Shown piece by piece: positions 1-10,703 of a stretch of DNA of 12,752 bases (position 1 is the first letter of the stretch; every line of letters starts with the position of its first letter). The stretch is taken from contig JAFZCF010000008.1 of the NCBI GenBank assembly GCA_017552165.1, positions 1-12,752 of the forward strand. The letters are read 5' to 3'. Made by a program: the position numbers and the translations under genes. Under the pieces are notes generated by a model. It did no database searches and was not told the DNA's origin. It saw nothing but the letters and a program-made list of their open reading frames with translations. The stretch is from Clostridia bacterium (lineage in GTDB: Bacteria; Bacillota_A; Clostridia; Oscillospirales; CAG-272).

Positions 1-331
1 AGGCGACCGGGGTGGCCCTCACGACCTTTTCGAGCGGAGAGAGCATGCCTTCGGCAAATCCGCCGAGGCACGCGGCGGCGCCGAGAACGACGCCCGCGGC
101 GATCCCCGCGGCGATCCCCGTCGCCGTCCTGAGCAGGGAAGTGCCTATGCAGAGCCAGGTGTCGGGGGAAACGAGGAGCCCGCCGAGACGTACGGCCGTC
201 GAGACGGGGGACGGGAGAAGCAGTTCGCGTCCGATCACGGCGGAAAGTATCCACCATACCGCGATCAAGAGAGCGGCGCCGAGCGGCGCCGCGATATATA
301 GTGCTTTTTTCTTCTTTCCGTCAGCGTTCAT
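1..331 (-). CDS. ABC transporter permease, NitT/TauT (SsuC/TauC) type, N-terminal part
   Basis: Membrane permease subunit of an ABC importer, cut by the left window edge; about 110 N-terminal residues are visible. The protein starts MNADGKKKKALYIAAPLG, a basic N-terminus followed by a hydrophobic segment at about residues 10-33. Next comes a LLPSPVSTAVRL stretch (the LPSP...T motif usual after the first helix of this family), a further helix rich in Ala/Gly, and RATPVA at the cut end, which matches the P-A-type motif of SsuC/TauC permeases. Its ATG at 331-329 lies inside the end of the substrate-binding protein gene, with an 11-nt overlap, so translation is probably coupled. The ATPase gene presumably lies beyond the left edge. 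The imported substrate cannot be told from the sequence. Confidence 0.85.
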   Translation of the reverse strand, partial: MNADGKKKKALYIAAPLGAALLIAVWWILSAVIGRELLLPSPVSTAVRLGGLLVSPDTWLCIGTSLLRTATGIAAGIAAGVVLGAAACLGGFAEGMLSPLEKVVRATPVA

Positions 332-1340
332 AGCATAATCCGTCGCCGGGGAGCTTGCCTCCGACGGAGGCGGGGGCCGCCTCGTAAAGCGCGTTCAGGA
401 AGCCGGAGAGAGACGATTTCATCTCCGCGCCGTCGATAAATACGATGTGGCATCCGGGGATGGCCGCCGCGGCGAGCTCGGCGGACGCGACGATGCCCGC
501 CCCGGAAATGAGCTTGCCGGCTTCTTCGTGACTTCCGTTGACGAAATCCACGGACTCCTTGTATGCGTCAAGGAAAGCGTCGACCGATGACTTGTGTTCT
601 TCGACCGCCTTTTTTGAGACGACAAGTACGCCCTGGACCGCGTCCCCGTCACAGTATTTAGACCATTCTTCTGACAGATCGATAACGGCCTTCAGCGTAC
701 TGTCCTTCGATGTGACGGTCGTCACGAACGGCTGAGGAAGCAGAGCCGTGTCGACGGCCCCCGAAAGAAGCAGCGAGGCGAGCTCGCTGTGCTCTGTCTT
801 ATATTCGATCTCGGACGGATTTATCTGCGAGGCCGAAAGGACCTTGTTGAGGATATACTCGGGTGTTGAGCCCTGACCGGTCGCGTACAGTTTTATGCCG
901 CTGAGCGCCTGAAGAGACGTCACCGCCGGATTGCGCGAAACGACGTAAAGCACTCCGAGGGTGTTGATCGCGGCGACGAGATATTCGCCTTCCGTTTTGT
1001 TGAATATCACGGCGGCGAGGTTGGCCGGGACGGCGGCGATATCGAGCTTTCCGGTGAGCAGGTCCGCGCGGACGGCGTCCGGGGCGGTGTAGAGTTCGAT
1101 ATCTTCTTTGTAGAATTCGTCGGCAAAAAGCTTTGCCATGCCCATTCCGGTCGGTCCGCTGAGCGTTCCGATCTTCAGGTGCTCACGGGCCCCGGCCGGA
1201 TTTTCCTCTGCCGAAGACGCAGCGGTCGAAGAGCCAGCAGGATTTGAAGGTCCGGCGGTCCCGCAGGACGCGAGCGCCAGGGCGGCGATTACAAGCGCGA
1301 TAAGCGCCGACAGAGTTTTTCTTATAACGTTGGATTTCAT
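321..1340 (-). CDS. ABC transporter substrate-binding lipoprotein (NitT/TauT, NMT1-like family)
   Basis: Predicted extracellular lipoprotein of 339 residues that would capture a small solute for the adjacent permease. Residues 1-26 are a lipoprotein signal peptide: basic MKSNVIRK, a hydrophobic core, then lipobox LASC with Cys26 as lipidation site. A Ser/Ala/Pro-rich linker follows to about residue 50. The mature fold opens with LKIGTLSGPTGMGMAKLF and includes the GKLDIAAVPANLAAV segment, typical of the periplasmic-binding-protein-like II fold of the nitrate/sulfonate/taurine and NMT1 families. The SD GAAAGGAA lies about 9 nt before the ATG. The gene follows the Crp/Fnr-type regulator by 20 nt and overlaps the permease gene by 11 nt. 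This supports a regulator-binding protein-permease operon. Substrate unknown: sulfonates, nitrogen compounds and thiamine precursors are all handled by relatives. Confidence 0.88.
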   Translation of the reverse strand: MKSNVIRKTLSALIALVIAALALASCGTAGPSNPAGSSTAASSAEENPAGAREHLKIGTLSGPTGMGMAKLFADEFYKEDIELYTAPDAVRADLLTGKLDIAAVPANLAAVIFNKTEGEYLVAAINTLGVLYVVSRNPAVTSLQALSGIKLYATGQGSTPEYILNKVLSASQINPSEIEYKTEHSELASLLLSGAVDTALLPQPFVTTVTSKDSTLKAVIDLSEEWSKYCDGDAVQGVLVVSKKAVEEHKSSVDAFLDAYKESVDFVNGSHEEAGKLISGAGIVASAELAAAAIPGCHIVFIDGAEMKSSLSGFLNALYEAAPASVGGKLPGDGLCYER

Positions 1341-1360
1341 GATGCTTGTTTCCTTTCGGG

Positions 1361-1996
1361 TCAGTCACAGTGGTTTTCCAGTACACAGGGGTCGATGACG
1401 GAAATTTTTTTGCCGTCTTTTTTCAGCGCGCCGGCGGATATGAGCAGGTCGAGGGCACGGTATAAGCTGGTGCGCCCGATATCGAGCCGTCTGCCGAGCT
1501 CTGCCAGGGGGCAGGACGTTTCTCCGGCGGCCAGCATGAATCCGGCGAGACGCGAGGTCGCGGACTCCGAAGAATAGAGCATGACGCGGCGGCTGAGGAA
1601 CCTTATCTTGGACGAAAGGAGCCCTACGTAGGCGGCGGCGAAATCCGGCTCGGTCCTTATGAATCCGGCCACGGTGTCCCCGGGAACGATAACGACCTCG
1701 CACGGGAGCTTTGCCCTTATCTCGGCTCCGGCGGGACATTTCTGTCCGACGCCCGCCATCCCGAAAAAATCTCCCCGGGAAAGGACGTTTATGACTACCT
1801 TTTTTTCGCCTCCGCGCAGCACCTCGGCGGTCCCGTTTTCGATATATCCGAGATCTCCCGGCCGGCTGAGCGTCGAGTTCTGAGGAATATCGACGTAATA
1901 CGCGGCTTTTACGAGCTCCTCTTTGCCGCCGGACGACAGGTTCTCAAAGAGCCGCGTCCCGCAGAGCGTCTCCGCGGCAGATGCCTTTTTTTTCAT
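1361..1996 (-). CDS. Crp/Fnr-family transcriptional regulator
   Basis: DNA-binding regulator of 211 residues. Residues about 14-125 fit a cyclic-nucleotide-binding-type beta-roll (LFENLSSGGKEELVKAA, then GDLGYIENGTAEVLRGG, then VLSRGDFFGMAGV). Next comes the long dimer helix (LLSSKIRFLSRRVMLYS). A winged helix-turn-helix follows (CPLAELGRRLDIGRTSLYRA, ending GALKKDGKKISVID). The segment before GYIENG looks a few residues shorter than in CRP, and I see neither the FNR iron-sulfur cysteine pattern nor an obvious cAMP-binding signature, so the effector is unknown. Several Cys residues are scattered (for example QKCPAG, TSCPLAEL, ENHCD). It is the first gene of the transporter operon, so it probably controls that operon. 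A palindrome at the predicted transcription start suggests it represses its own promoter. The SD before the ATG at 1996 is weak (GAGAG). Confidence 0.9.
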   Translation of the reverse strand: MKKKASAAETLCGTRLFENLSSGGKEELVKAAYYVDIPQNSTLSRPGDLGYIENGTAEVLRGGEKKVVINVLSRGDFFGMAGVGQKCPAGAEIRAKLPCEVVIVPGDTVAGFIRTEPDFAAAYVGLLSSKIRFLSRRVMLYSSESATSRLAGFMLAAGETSCPLAELGRRLDIGRTSLYRALDLLISAGALKKDGKKISVIDPCVLENHCD

Positions 1997-2019
1997 ATGT
2001 CTCTCACTTGTGCAGAAAA

Positions 2020-2037
2020 GTGTTCCATTTGGAACAC
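2020..2037 (-). promoter_or_regulatory. Perfect 18-bp palindromic operator, probable Crp/Fnr-type site
   Basis: The sequence GTGTTCCATTTGGAACAC has perfect 7-bp arms around a 4-nt centre. Read as TGTTC-N6-GAACA it has the same geometry as the classical CRP site TGTGA-N6-TCACA but different half-site bases. It begins 4 bp downstream of the -10 hexamer and covers the predicted start of transcription, a position where a bound protein normally blocks initiation. The gene that follows encodes a Crp/Fnr-family protein. Direct autorepression is an inference from position and symmetry. Confidence 0.7.
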
Positions 2038-2041
2038 ATTT

Positions 2042-2070
2042 ATTATATCACGCCGTCCGCGGTTTGTCAA
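2042..2070 (-). promoter_or_regulatory. Sigma-A promoter of the Crp/Fnr-ABC transporter operon
   Basis: Read on the minus strand, a perfect TTGACA (2070-2065) is followed by exactly 17 nt and a perfect TATAAT (2047-2042). Predicted transcription start is near 2035, about 40 nt before the regulator's ATG at 1996. Such a full-consensus promoter would be strong unless repressed, which fits the operator directly downstream. Confidence 0.85.
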
Positions 2071-2129
2071 TAGGGCAAAAAAATGACCTCGGAAGAAAAC
2101 CGCGTCGCCCGCCCTTTTTGAGCGGAACG

Positions 2130-2154
2130 AAAAAGACACGGCGTATGCCGTGTC
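2130..2154 (-). terminator. Intrinsic terminator of rpsT
   Basis: On the minus strand an 8-bp perfect stem GACACGGC-ATAC-GCCGTGTC (2154-2135) with a 4-nt loop is followed directly by TTTTT (2134-2130). It lies about 35 nt past the rpsT stop codon and upstream of the separate promoter of the Crp/Fnr operon, so the two units are transcribed independently. Confidence 0.88.
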
Positions 2155-2189
2155 TCAAAATGACCTGATGTTACGTTCGGTTCGGTAGG

Positions 2190-2450
2190 TCAAAGGGCGC
2201 CGAGCGCGCGAGTGAACTGGCTCTTTTTCCTTGCTGCCATGTTCTTGTGCACGAGACCCTTTGCCGCTGCTTTGTCGAGCTTTTTGACGGCGACACCGTA
2301 AGCCTGCTTCGCTGCCTCTTTGTCGCCCGCCGCGACCGCAGACTCGAACTTCTTTATAGAAGTCTTGAGCGCGGACTTGGCCATTTTGTTCCTGAGCGTC
2401 TTCACGTCGGTAACGAGCACACGCTTCTTTGCTGACTTGATGTTCGGCAA
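2190..2450 (-). CDS. rpsT: 30S ribosomal protein S20
   Basis: Small basic protein of the 30S subunit that binds 16S rRNA and stabilises the body of the small subunit. The product is 86 residues from the preferred start, the normal size for S20. It opens [11 protein letters not shown] and continues with the alternating Lys/Ala helices typical of the family ([35 protein letters not shown]). I place the start at UUG (2450-2448) because it gives the standard N-terminus (M)PNIKSAKKR and lies 9 nt after GGAGG; the in-frame ATG at 2456 is only 3 nt from that SD and would add two untypical residues. Escherichia coli rpsT is also known to start at UUG. The gene is monocistronic, with its own promoter and terminator. 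Confidence 0.95.
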   Translation of the reverse strand: MPNIKSAKKRVLVTDVKTLRNKMAKSALKTSIKKFESAVAAGDKEAAKQAYGVAVKKLDKAAAKGLVHKNMAARKKSQFTRALGAL

Positions 2451-2457
2451 GATCATT

Positions 2458-2464
2458 CACCTCC
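2458..2464 (-). promoter_or_regulatory. Shine-Dalgarno of rpsT (decides the start)
   Basis: GGAGGTG on the minus strand. Its GGAGG core is 3 nt from the ATG at 2456 but 9 nt from the UUG at 2450, so spacing favours the UUG. Confidence 0.7.
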
Positions 2465-2494
2465 AAATTTCTCGATGATTCGTCAAGGACTAAT

Positions 2495-2523
2495 ATCATA
2501 CCACAGCCGACACAAAATATCAA
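2495..2523 (-). promoter_or_regulatory. Sigma-A promoter of rpsT
   Basis: Minus-strand TTGATA (2523-2518), a 17-nt spacer and TATGAT (2500-2495). Predicted start is near 2488, giving a leader of about 38 nt. Immediately upstream, at 2524-2562, runs an A/T-rich stretch including A7T6, placed where a UP element would contact the RNA polymerase alpha subunit. Confidence 0.75.
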
Positions 2524-2562
2524 TACTTTTTCAAAAAAATTTTTTGTTAAATTTTTGTAAAC
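2524..2562. promoter_or_regulatory. A/T-tract region between the divergent rpsT and rpoB promoters
   Basis: In an otherwise GC-rich window this stretch is almost pure A/T, with a symmetric A7T6 run at 2533-2545 and a second T5/A3 tract after it. It abuts the rpsT -35 box and ends about 15 bp before the rpoB -35 box, so it could serve as a shared UP element or a bent-DNA spacer. The role is inferred from composition and position. Confidence 0.5.
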
Positions 2563-2576
2563 TTTGCTTGCCGCAC

Positions 2577-2605
2577 TTGACAAACTTGATTCGCGGTGGT
2601 ATTAT
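2577..2605 (+). promoter_or_regulatory. Sigma-A promoter of rpoB-rpoC
   Basis: TTGACA (2577-2582), a 17-nt spacer and TATTAT (2600-2605). Predicted start is about 2611-2612, some 270 nt before the rpoB ATG. A TATAAT-like string at 2688-2693 and another at 2768-2773 lack a fitting -35 box, so I take this one as the main promoter. Confidence 0.75.
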
Positions 2606-2611
2606 TGGTAC

Positions 2612-2870
2612 TTGAGCGATTTTCCCCAACTGACGGGGAGAACGGTTTTTTGCGGCTGAAAACGCATGTTTTCACGCGTTTTCAACCTATAATATTACGA
2701 TCAGGTCATACCGGACCTTCATTCGCGGTATGCGGTCTGATTTCGGATGTCCGATGCGCCTCCGGCTTATAATTCGACGGTAACCAGCTTGTCGTAGGGG
2801 TAGGAGCGGCGGTCGGACGGACGACTTTTTTCCGCGCCGGGAATGCGGCGGTATGATCATTTTGTTAAAA
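2612..2870 (+). promoter_or_regulatory. Long, hairpin-rich leader of rpoB
   Basis: Of the gene-free stretch 2457-2883, this is the transcribed leader of rpoB, about 260 nt. By eye it holds: a UUCCCC/GGGGAG hairpin (2622-2640) with T6 at 2646-2651; TGAAAACGC (2657-2665), which can pair with either GTTTTCA (2668-2674) or GCGTTTTCA (2676-2684); a stem of TCAG/CTGA plus CATACCG/CGGTATG (2701-2740); GTCCGA (2749-2754), which can pair either locally with TCGG (2743-2746) or distally with TCGGAC (2813-2818); CGAC/GTCG (2775-2794); and GTCGT/ACGAC (2791-2825) followed by T6 (2826-2831). I recognise no known riboswitch, T-box or L10 leader, and no leader peptide with a credible SD. Regulation by attenuation is an inference. 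Confidence 0.5.
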
Positions 2871-2876
2871 GGAGAG
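2871..2876 (+). promoter_or_regulatory. Shine-Dalgarno of rpoB
   Basis: GGAGAG, 7 nt before the ATG at 2884. The in-frame TTG at 2878 is only 1 nt away, so the ATG is the start. Confidence 0.8.
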
Positions 2877-2883
2877 TTTGCCA

Positions 2884-5800
2884 ATGGAAATGGTAAAACC
2901 GGTAAGGCTCGGCAGAAACGAGAGGATGTCCTTCTCAAAGATCGAGGAAGTCCTTGACATGCCGAACCTGCTCGACGTACAGAAAAAGTCCTACGAGTGG
3001 TTTCTTGCGGATGGCCTGCGCGAGGTCCTGCGCGACGTTTCGCCGATAATCGACAGTACGGGCAATTTCGTCATCGAGTTCCTCGACTACACGCTTGCTG
3101 ACAAACCCGGCCATACGGTCGAGGAGTGCAAGGAGCGCGACGTCAACTACGCGAAGACGATGCGCGTAAAGACCCGTATGCACAACCGCGTGACGGGAGA
3201 GGTCATCGACGAGGACGTCATTATCGGCGACGTTCCGATCATGACCGACAACGGCACGTTTGTGATAAACGGCGCGGAAAGGGTGATTATTTCCCAGATC
3301 GCGCGTTCTCCGGGGGCGTATTATGCCACGGATTACGACAAATCCGGCAAAAAGCTTTATTCCGCGACGGTAATCCCCTATCGCGGTGCATGGCTCGAAT
3401 ACGAGACGGATTCGAACGATATTTTCTACGTCAAGATAGACAAGGCGCACAAGATCCCGGTGACCACGCTCATCCGCGCGCTCGGATTCGGCACAAACGG
3501 CGGCAGCGACGACAGTCTCGTTTCTGACACGTACAACGTCACCGACGCCGACATAATCAGGTATTTCGGCGACGATCCCAAGATCGTCGAGACGGTTCGT
3601 CACGACGGGTGCGACGCGGAGGCCGAGAGACTCGGGACCACCGAGACCGATGAGGCGCTCAAGGAGATATTCAAAAAGCTCCGCCCCGACGAGTGGCCGA
3701 ACGCGGAATCTGCCAAGATCCACCTGAGCAACCTGCTTTTCGACCCCAAGAGATACGATCTTTCCTCCGTCGGCCGCTTCAAGTTCGACAAAAAGCTTTC
3801 GATAGCCGTCCGTCTTGAGGGGCAGACCCTCTCCCAGGCGCTTGTTGACATGGTCAGCGGCGAGCTTATCGCCTCCGCCGAGGAGGTCGTCACGCACGAG
3901 CTTGCCGAAAAGATCGAGCACAGCTGCATAAACGAAGCGTTCATCTATATAAACGTCGAAAACGAAGCCGGCGAGACCGAGCGCCGCGAGCTCAAGCTCA
4001 TCGGCAACGGCACGGTATGGCCGGAGGCGGTCCTCGGATATCAGCTTCCGCCCGAGGTCGTGCCCGAGAAGTGCAATCTCGCGGCTCTCCTCCGCATAAT
4101 CGACGAGGCCGGCAGGAAAAAGTCGGATATCATCGACGCCGCGCGCGTCCGCATCGCCGAGCTCGTTCCCAAGCACATCACGAAGGACGACATCTTCGCG
4201 ACGATAAACTATCTCATCTGCCTGTCCCACGACATAGGCAACGTCGACGACATCGACCATCTCGGAAACCGCCGTCTGCGCTGTGTGGGAGAACTTCTCC
4301 AGAACCAGTTCCGTATCGGTTTCTCGCGTATGGAGCAGCGCATGAGAGAGCGTATGGTCATCCACGCGAACGACTCGCCCACGCCCCGCACGCTCGTCAA
4401 CAACGGCCCGATCGCGACGGCGATAAGGGAGTTCTTCGGATCTTCTCCGCTGTCTCAGTTCATGGACCAGAACAACCCGCTCGCCGAGCTCACGCACAAG
4501 CGCCGTCTCTCGGCGCTCGGTCCCGGCGGTCTTTCGAGAGACCGCGCGTCGTTCGACGTCCGTGACGTTAACTACACGCATTACGGCAGAATGTGCCCGA
4601 TAGAGACCCCCGAAGGTCAGAACATCGGTCTTATCTCCTATCTTGCCACCTATGCGCGCATAAACAAATACGGTTTCATCGAGGCGCCTTACCGCAGGAT
4701 AGACAAGGAGACCGGCGTCGTCACGAAGGAAATCGAATATATGACCGCCGACCGCGAGGACAATTACATCATCGCCCAGGCGAACGAGCCGCTCGACGAA
4801 GATCACAGATTCGTCAACAAGCGCGTGACCGCGAGAAAGCGTACCGAGATAGTAGAGGTCGAACGCGACGTTCCCGACTACATGGACGTTTCGCCGAAGA
4901 TGGTCGTTTCGGTCGCCACCGCCTGCATCCCGTTCCTTGAGAACGACGACAACTCGCGCGCGCTCATGGGCTCCAACATGCAGAAGCAGGCCGTCCCGCT
5001 CCTCACGACCGATTCCCCCATCGTCGGGACCGGTATGGAGTACAAGGCGGCGCTCGACTCGGGAGTCATGGTGATCGCGAACGAGGCCGGCACCGTCGAG
5101 CGCGTGTCCGCGGACGAAATAGTGATCCGCCGCCGCAAGGGCGAGCGCGACGTTTACCGTCTTACTAAGTTCAAGCGCTCCAATCAGAGCACGTGCATAA
5201 ATCAGCGCCCCATCGTCAGCGTCGGAGACAAGATCGCCAAGGGTGACGTCATCGCCGACGGCCCCGCGACCTCAAACGGCGAGCTCGCGCTGGGCAAGAA
5301 CGCCCTTATCGGCTTCATGACCTGGGAGGGCTATAACTACGAGGACGCGGTCCTTCTTAACGAAAACCTCGTCCGCAACGACACTTACACGTCCATTCAC
5401 ATCGAGGAGTACTCTCTCGAGGCCAGAGACACGAAGATCGGCGCCGAGGAGATCACCCGCGAGATCCCGAACGTCGGCGACGACGCTCTCAAGGATCTCG
5501 ACGAGCGCGGCATAATCCGCATAGGCGCCGAGGTCCGCCCCGGCGACATCCTCGTCGGCAAGATCACCCCGAAGGGCGAGACTACTCCCACGCCGGAGGA
5601 ACACCTCCTCCGCGCGATACTCGGCACGAACGCATACGACGTCAGGGATACGTCCCGCAGAGTTCCTCACGGGGCCGGCGGCATAGTCGTAGACGTCAAG
5701 GTGTTCATGCGCGAGGACTGCCCGCAGGATATGCCCGCGGGAGTCAACGAGGTCGTCCGCGTTTACGTCGCTCAAAAGAGAAAGATCTCGGTCGGCGACA

Positions 5801-6663
5801 AGATGGCGGGACGCCACGGAAACAAGGGCGTCGTGTCGCGCATCCTTCCCCCGGAGGATATGCCCTTCATGGCGGACGGCACGCCGCTTGACATAGTGCT
5901 CAACCCGATGGGCGTTCCTTCGCGAATGAATATCGGTCAGGTTCTCGAGGTCCATCTCGGCATAGCCGCCAAGCGTCTCGGCTGGAAGGTCATGACGCCC
6001 GTGTTCGACGGAGCCAAGGAGGCCGACATCACCGCCCTTCTCAAGCAGGCGGGCATGAGCGAGACCGGCAAGGTCGTGCTTTACGACGGACGTACGGGCG
6101 AGCCGTTCGACAACCCCGTAACGGTCGGAATAATGTATTATCTCAAGCTCCATCACCTGGTCGACGATAAGATCCACGCCCGTTCGATCGGACCGTACTC
6201 CCTCGTCACGCAGCAGCCTCTCGGAGGCAAGGCGCAGTTCGGCGGACAGAGGTTCGGCGAAATGGAGGTCTGGGCGCTCGAGGCCTACGGCGCGGCTTAC
6301 ACGCTTCAGGAGATCCTCACCGTCAAGTCCGACGACGTCGACGGCAGGGTCAGGGCGTACGAGGCGATCGTCAAGGGCGAAAACATCCCGACGCCGAGCA
6401 TCCCCGAGGCGTTCAGGGTCCTCGTAAGAGAGCTCCAGGCGCTCTGTCTCGACGTTCACGTGCTCGACCGCAACGGAGACGACGTCAACCTCTCGCTCGT
6501 TGAGAAAACCGCTCCGCGCGAGGAAGAATTCGACGACGACATCTTTGAGACGGTGGCTCCCGACAACATCACGGACGATTTCACCGAGATGAGCGAGGAA
6601 TACGACCGCATCGGAACGCACGATTACGAGCCCGAAGAGGACTACGATGACGAAGAATATTGA
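2884..6663 (+). CDS. rpoB: DNA-directed RNA polymerase subunit beta
   Basis: Catalytic beta subunit of RNA polymerase, 1259 residues from the ATG. Visible landmarks: N-terminal [22 protein letters not shown]; the fork/rifampicin region [15 protein letters not shown] at 517-531 and [13 protein letters not shown] from 537; [14 protein letters not shown] at 571-584; the active-centre lysines in [12 protein letters not shown] (K973 and K981, equivalent to E. coli K1065 and K1073); and the C-terminal [22 protein letters not shown]. Asp, His and Ser at the classical resistance positions (D528, H538, S543 = E. coli 516, 526, 531) are wild type. At about 1259 residues it is somewhat longer than typical Bacillus RpoB, partly through an acidic tail (1207-1259, rich in D/E/Y). 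rpoC follows after 17 nt. Preceded by a long leader rather than by rplL. Confidence 0.98.
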   Translation: MEMVKPVRLGRNERMSFSKIEEVLDMPNLLDVQKKSYEWFLADGLREVLRDVSPIIDSTGNFVIEFLDYTLADKPGHTVEECKERDVNYAKTMRVKTRMHNRVTGEVIDEDVIIGDVPIMTDNGTFVINGAERVIISQIARSPGAYYATDYDKSGKKLYSATVIPYRGAWLEYETDSNDIFYVKIDKAHKIPVTTLIRALGFGTNGGSDDSLVSDTYNVTDADIIRYFGDDPKIVETVRHDGCDAEAERLGTTETDEALKEIFKKLRPDEWPNAESAKIHLSNLLFDPKRYDLSSVGRFKFDKKLSIAVRLEGQTLSQALVDMVSGELIASAEEVVTHELAEKIEHSCINEAFIYINVENEAGETERRELKLIGNGTVWPEAVLGYQLPPEVVPEKCNLAALLRIIDEAGRKKSDIIDAARVRIAELVPKHITKDDIFATINYLICLSHDIGNVDDIDHLGNRRLRCVGELLQNQFRIGFSRMEQRMRERMVIHANDSPTPRTLVNNGPIATAIREFFGSSPLSQFMDQNNPLAELTHKRRLSALGPGGLSRDRASFDVRDVNYTHYGRMCPIETPEGQNIGLISYLATYARINKYGFIEAPYRRIDKETGVVTKEIEYMTADREDNYIIAQANEPLDEDHRFVNKRVTARKRTEIVEVERDVPDYMDVSPKMVVSVATACIPFLENDDNSRALMGSNMQKQAVPLLTTDSPIVGTGMEYKAALDSGVMVIANEAGTVERVSADEIVIRRRKGERDVYRLTKFKRSNQSTCINQRPIVSVGDKIAKGDVIADGPATSNGELALGKNALIGFMTWEGYNYEDAVLLNENLVRNDTYTSIHIEEYSLEARDTKIGAEEITREIPNVGDDALKDLDERGIIRIGAEVRPGDILVGKITPKGETTPTPEEHLLRAILGTNAYDVRDTSRRVPHGAGGIVVDVKVFMREDCPQDMPAGVNEVVRVYVAQKRKISVGDKMAGRHGNKGVVSRILPPEDMPFMADGTPLDIVLNPMGVPSRMNIGQVLEVHLGIAAKRLGWKVMTPVFDGAKEADITALLKQAGMSETGKVVLYDGRTGEPFDNPVTVGIMYYLKLHHLVDDKIHARSIGPYSLVTQQPLGGKAQFGGQRFGEMEVWALEAYGAAYTLQEILTVKSDDVDGRVRAYEAIVKGENIPTPSIPEAFRVLVRELQALCLDVHVLDRNGDDVNLSLVEKTAPREEEFDDDIFETVAPDNITDDFTEMSEEYDRIGTHDYEPEEDYDDEEY

Positions 6664-6664
6664 C

Positions 6665-6671
6665 AGAGGAG
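6665..6671 (+). promoter_or_regulatory. Shine-Dalgarno of rpoC (decides the start)
   Basis: AGAGGAG sits just past the rpoB stop and 9 nt before GTG at 6681. It lies downstream of the in-frame TTG at 6660, so that TTG cannot use it; this argues for GTG. Confidence 0.75.
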
Positions 6672-6680
6672 ATAAAAACC

Positions 6681-10574
<3,894 letters not shown>

Positions 10575-10580
10575 ACAGAG

Positions 10581-10610
10581 AACCGCGTGCGGAAGTCCGC
10601 ACGCGGTTTT
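10581..10610 (+). terminator. Intrinsic terminator of rpoBC
   Basis: A 13-bp perfect stem (10581-10593 with 10596-10608; top strand AACCGCGTGCGGA) around AG, running into TTTT at 10607-10610, six nt after the rpoC stop. It separates rpoBC from the peroxidase operon, so the str-operon genes often found next to rpoC are not cotranscribed here. Confidence 0.9.
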
Positions 10611-10632
10611 GAAAAAAATCCTCCCGGGGGTC

Positions 10633-10661
10633 TTGACAAAGTGAATTGTATTTGATACAAT
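10633..10661 (+). promoter_or_regulatory. Sigma-A promoter of the peroxidase-thioredoxin operon
   Basis: TTGACA (10633-10638), a 17-nt spacer and TACAAT (10656-10661); predicted start about 10668, 36 nt before the gpx ATG. The -10 box lies inside the palindromic operator, so occupancy of the operator should block RNA polymerase. Confidence 0.85.
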
Positions 10662-10671
10662 TTAATTGTAT
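10644..10671 (+). promoter_or_regulatory. OhrR/MarR-type operator overlapping the -10 box
   Basis: ATACAATTTAATTGTAT (10655-10671) is a perfect 17-bp palindrome with 8-bp arms around one T. It contains TACAATT-N-AATTGTA, the recognised core of operators bound by OhrR, the organic-hydroperoxide-sensing MarR-family repressor. A further half-site AATTGTAT at 10644-10651 makes a second perfect inverted repeat with ATACAATT at 10655-10662, and it is spaced exactly 20 bp (about two helical turns) from the identical half-site at 10664. The downstream genes detoxify peroxides, which fits. No ohrR gene is in the window. Confidence 0.7.
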
Positions 10672-10703
10672 AAATTACATCCGCGCCGCGAGGGAGGTTT
10701 GAA

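Noticed and set aside
12..338. Plus-strand open frame at the left edge
   Set aside because: It lies opposite the permease gene, whose minus-strand translation has clear membrane-helix and family motifs; the plus frame is low-complexity Ala/Pro/Arg.
2688..2693. TATAAT in the rpoB leader as a second promoter
   Set aside because: No acceptable -35 box 16-18 nt upstream; the same holds for TATAAT at 2768-2773.
2666..2797. Short plus-strand frames in the rpoB leader as attenuator leader peptides (8 to 17 codons)
   Set aside because: None has an SD at a usable distance and none has a run of regulatory codons.
2612..2831. Leader as an independent small RNA such as 6S RNA
   Set aside because: Length and trailing T6 are suggestive, but the 5' and 3' ends do not pair into the closing stem that 6S RNA needs.
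2687..2938. Minus-strand open frame of 83 codons across the rpoB leader
   Set aside because: Overlaps the rpoB start, Arg/Pro-rich, no family resemblance, no promoter seen.
2935..4806. Long antisense reading frame of 623 codons opposite rpoB
   Set aside because: Opposite a certain rpoB; GC-rich codon use leaves few stops on the other strand. Its translation is rich in V, R, L and D without any known motif.
5272..6621. Antisense reading frame of 449 codons opposite the 3' half of rpoB
   Set aside because: Shadow frame, no recognisable protein family.
10644..10671. PerR or Fur box at the gpx promoter
   Set aside because: The palindrome core TACAATT-N-AATTGTA fits OhrR better than the PerR/Fur patterns (TTATAAT/TGATAAT types).
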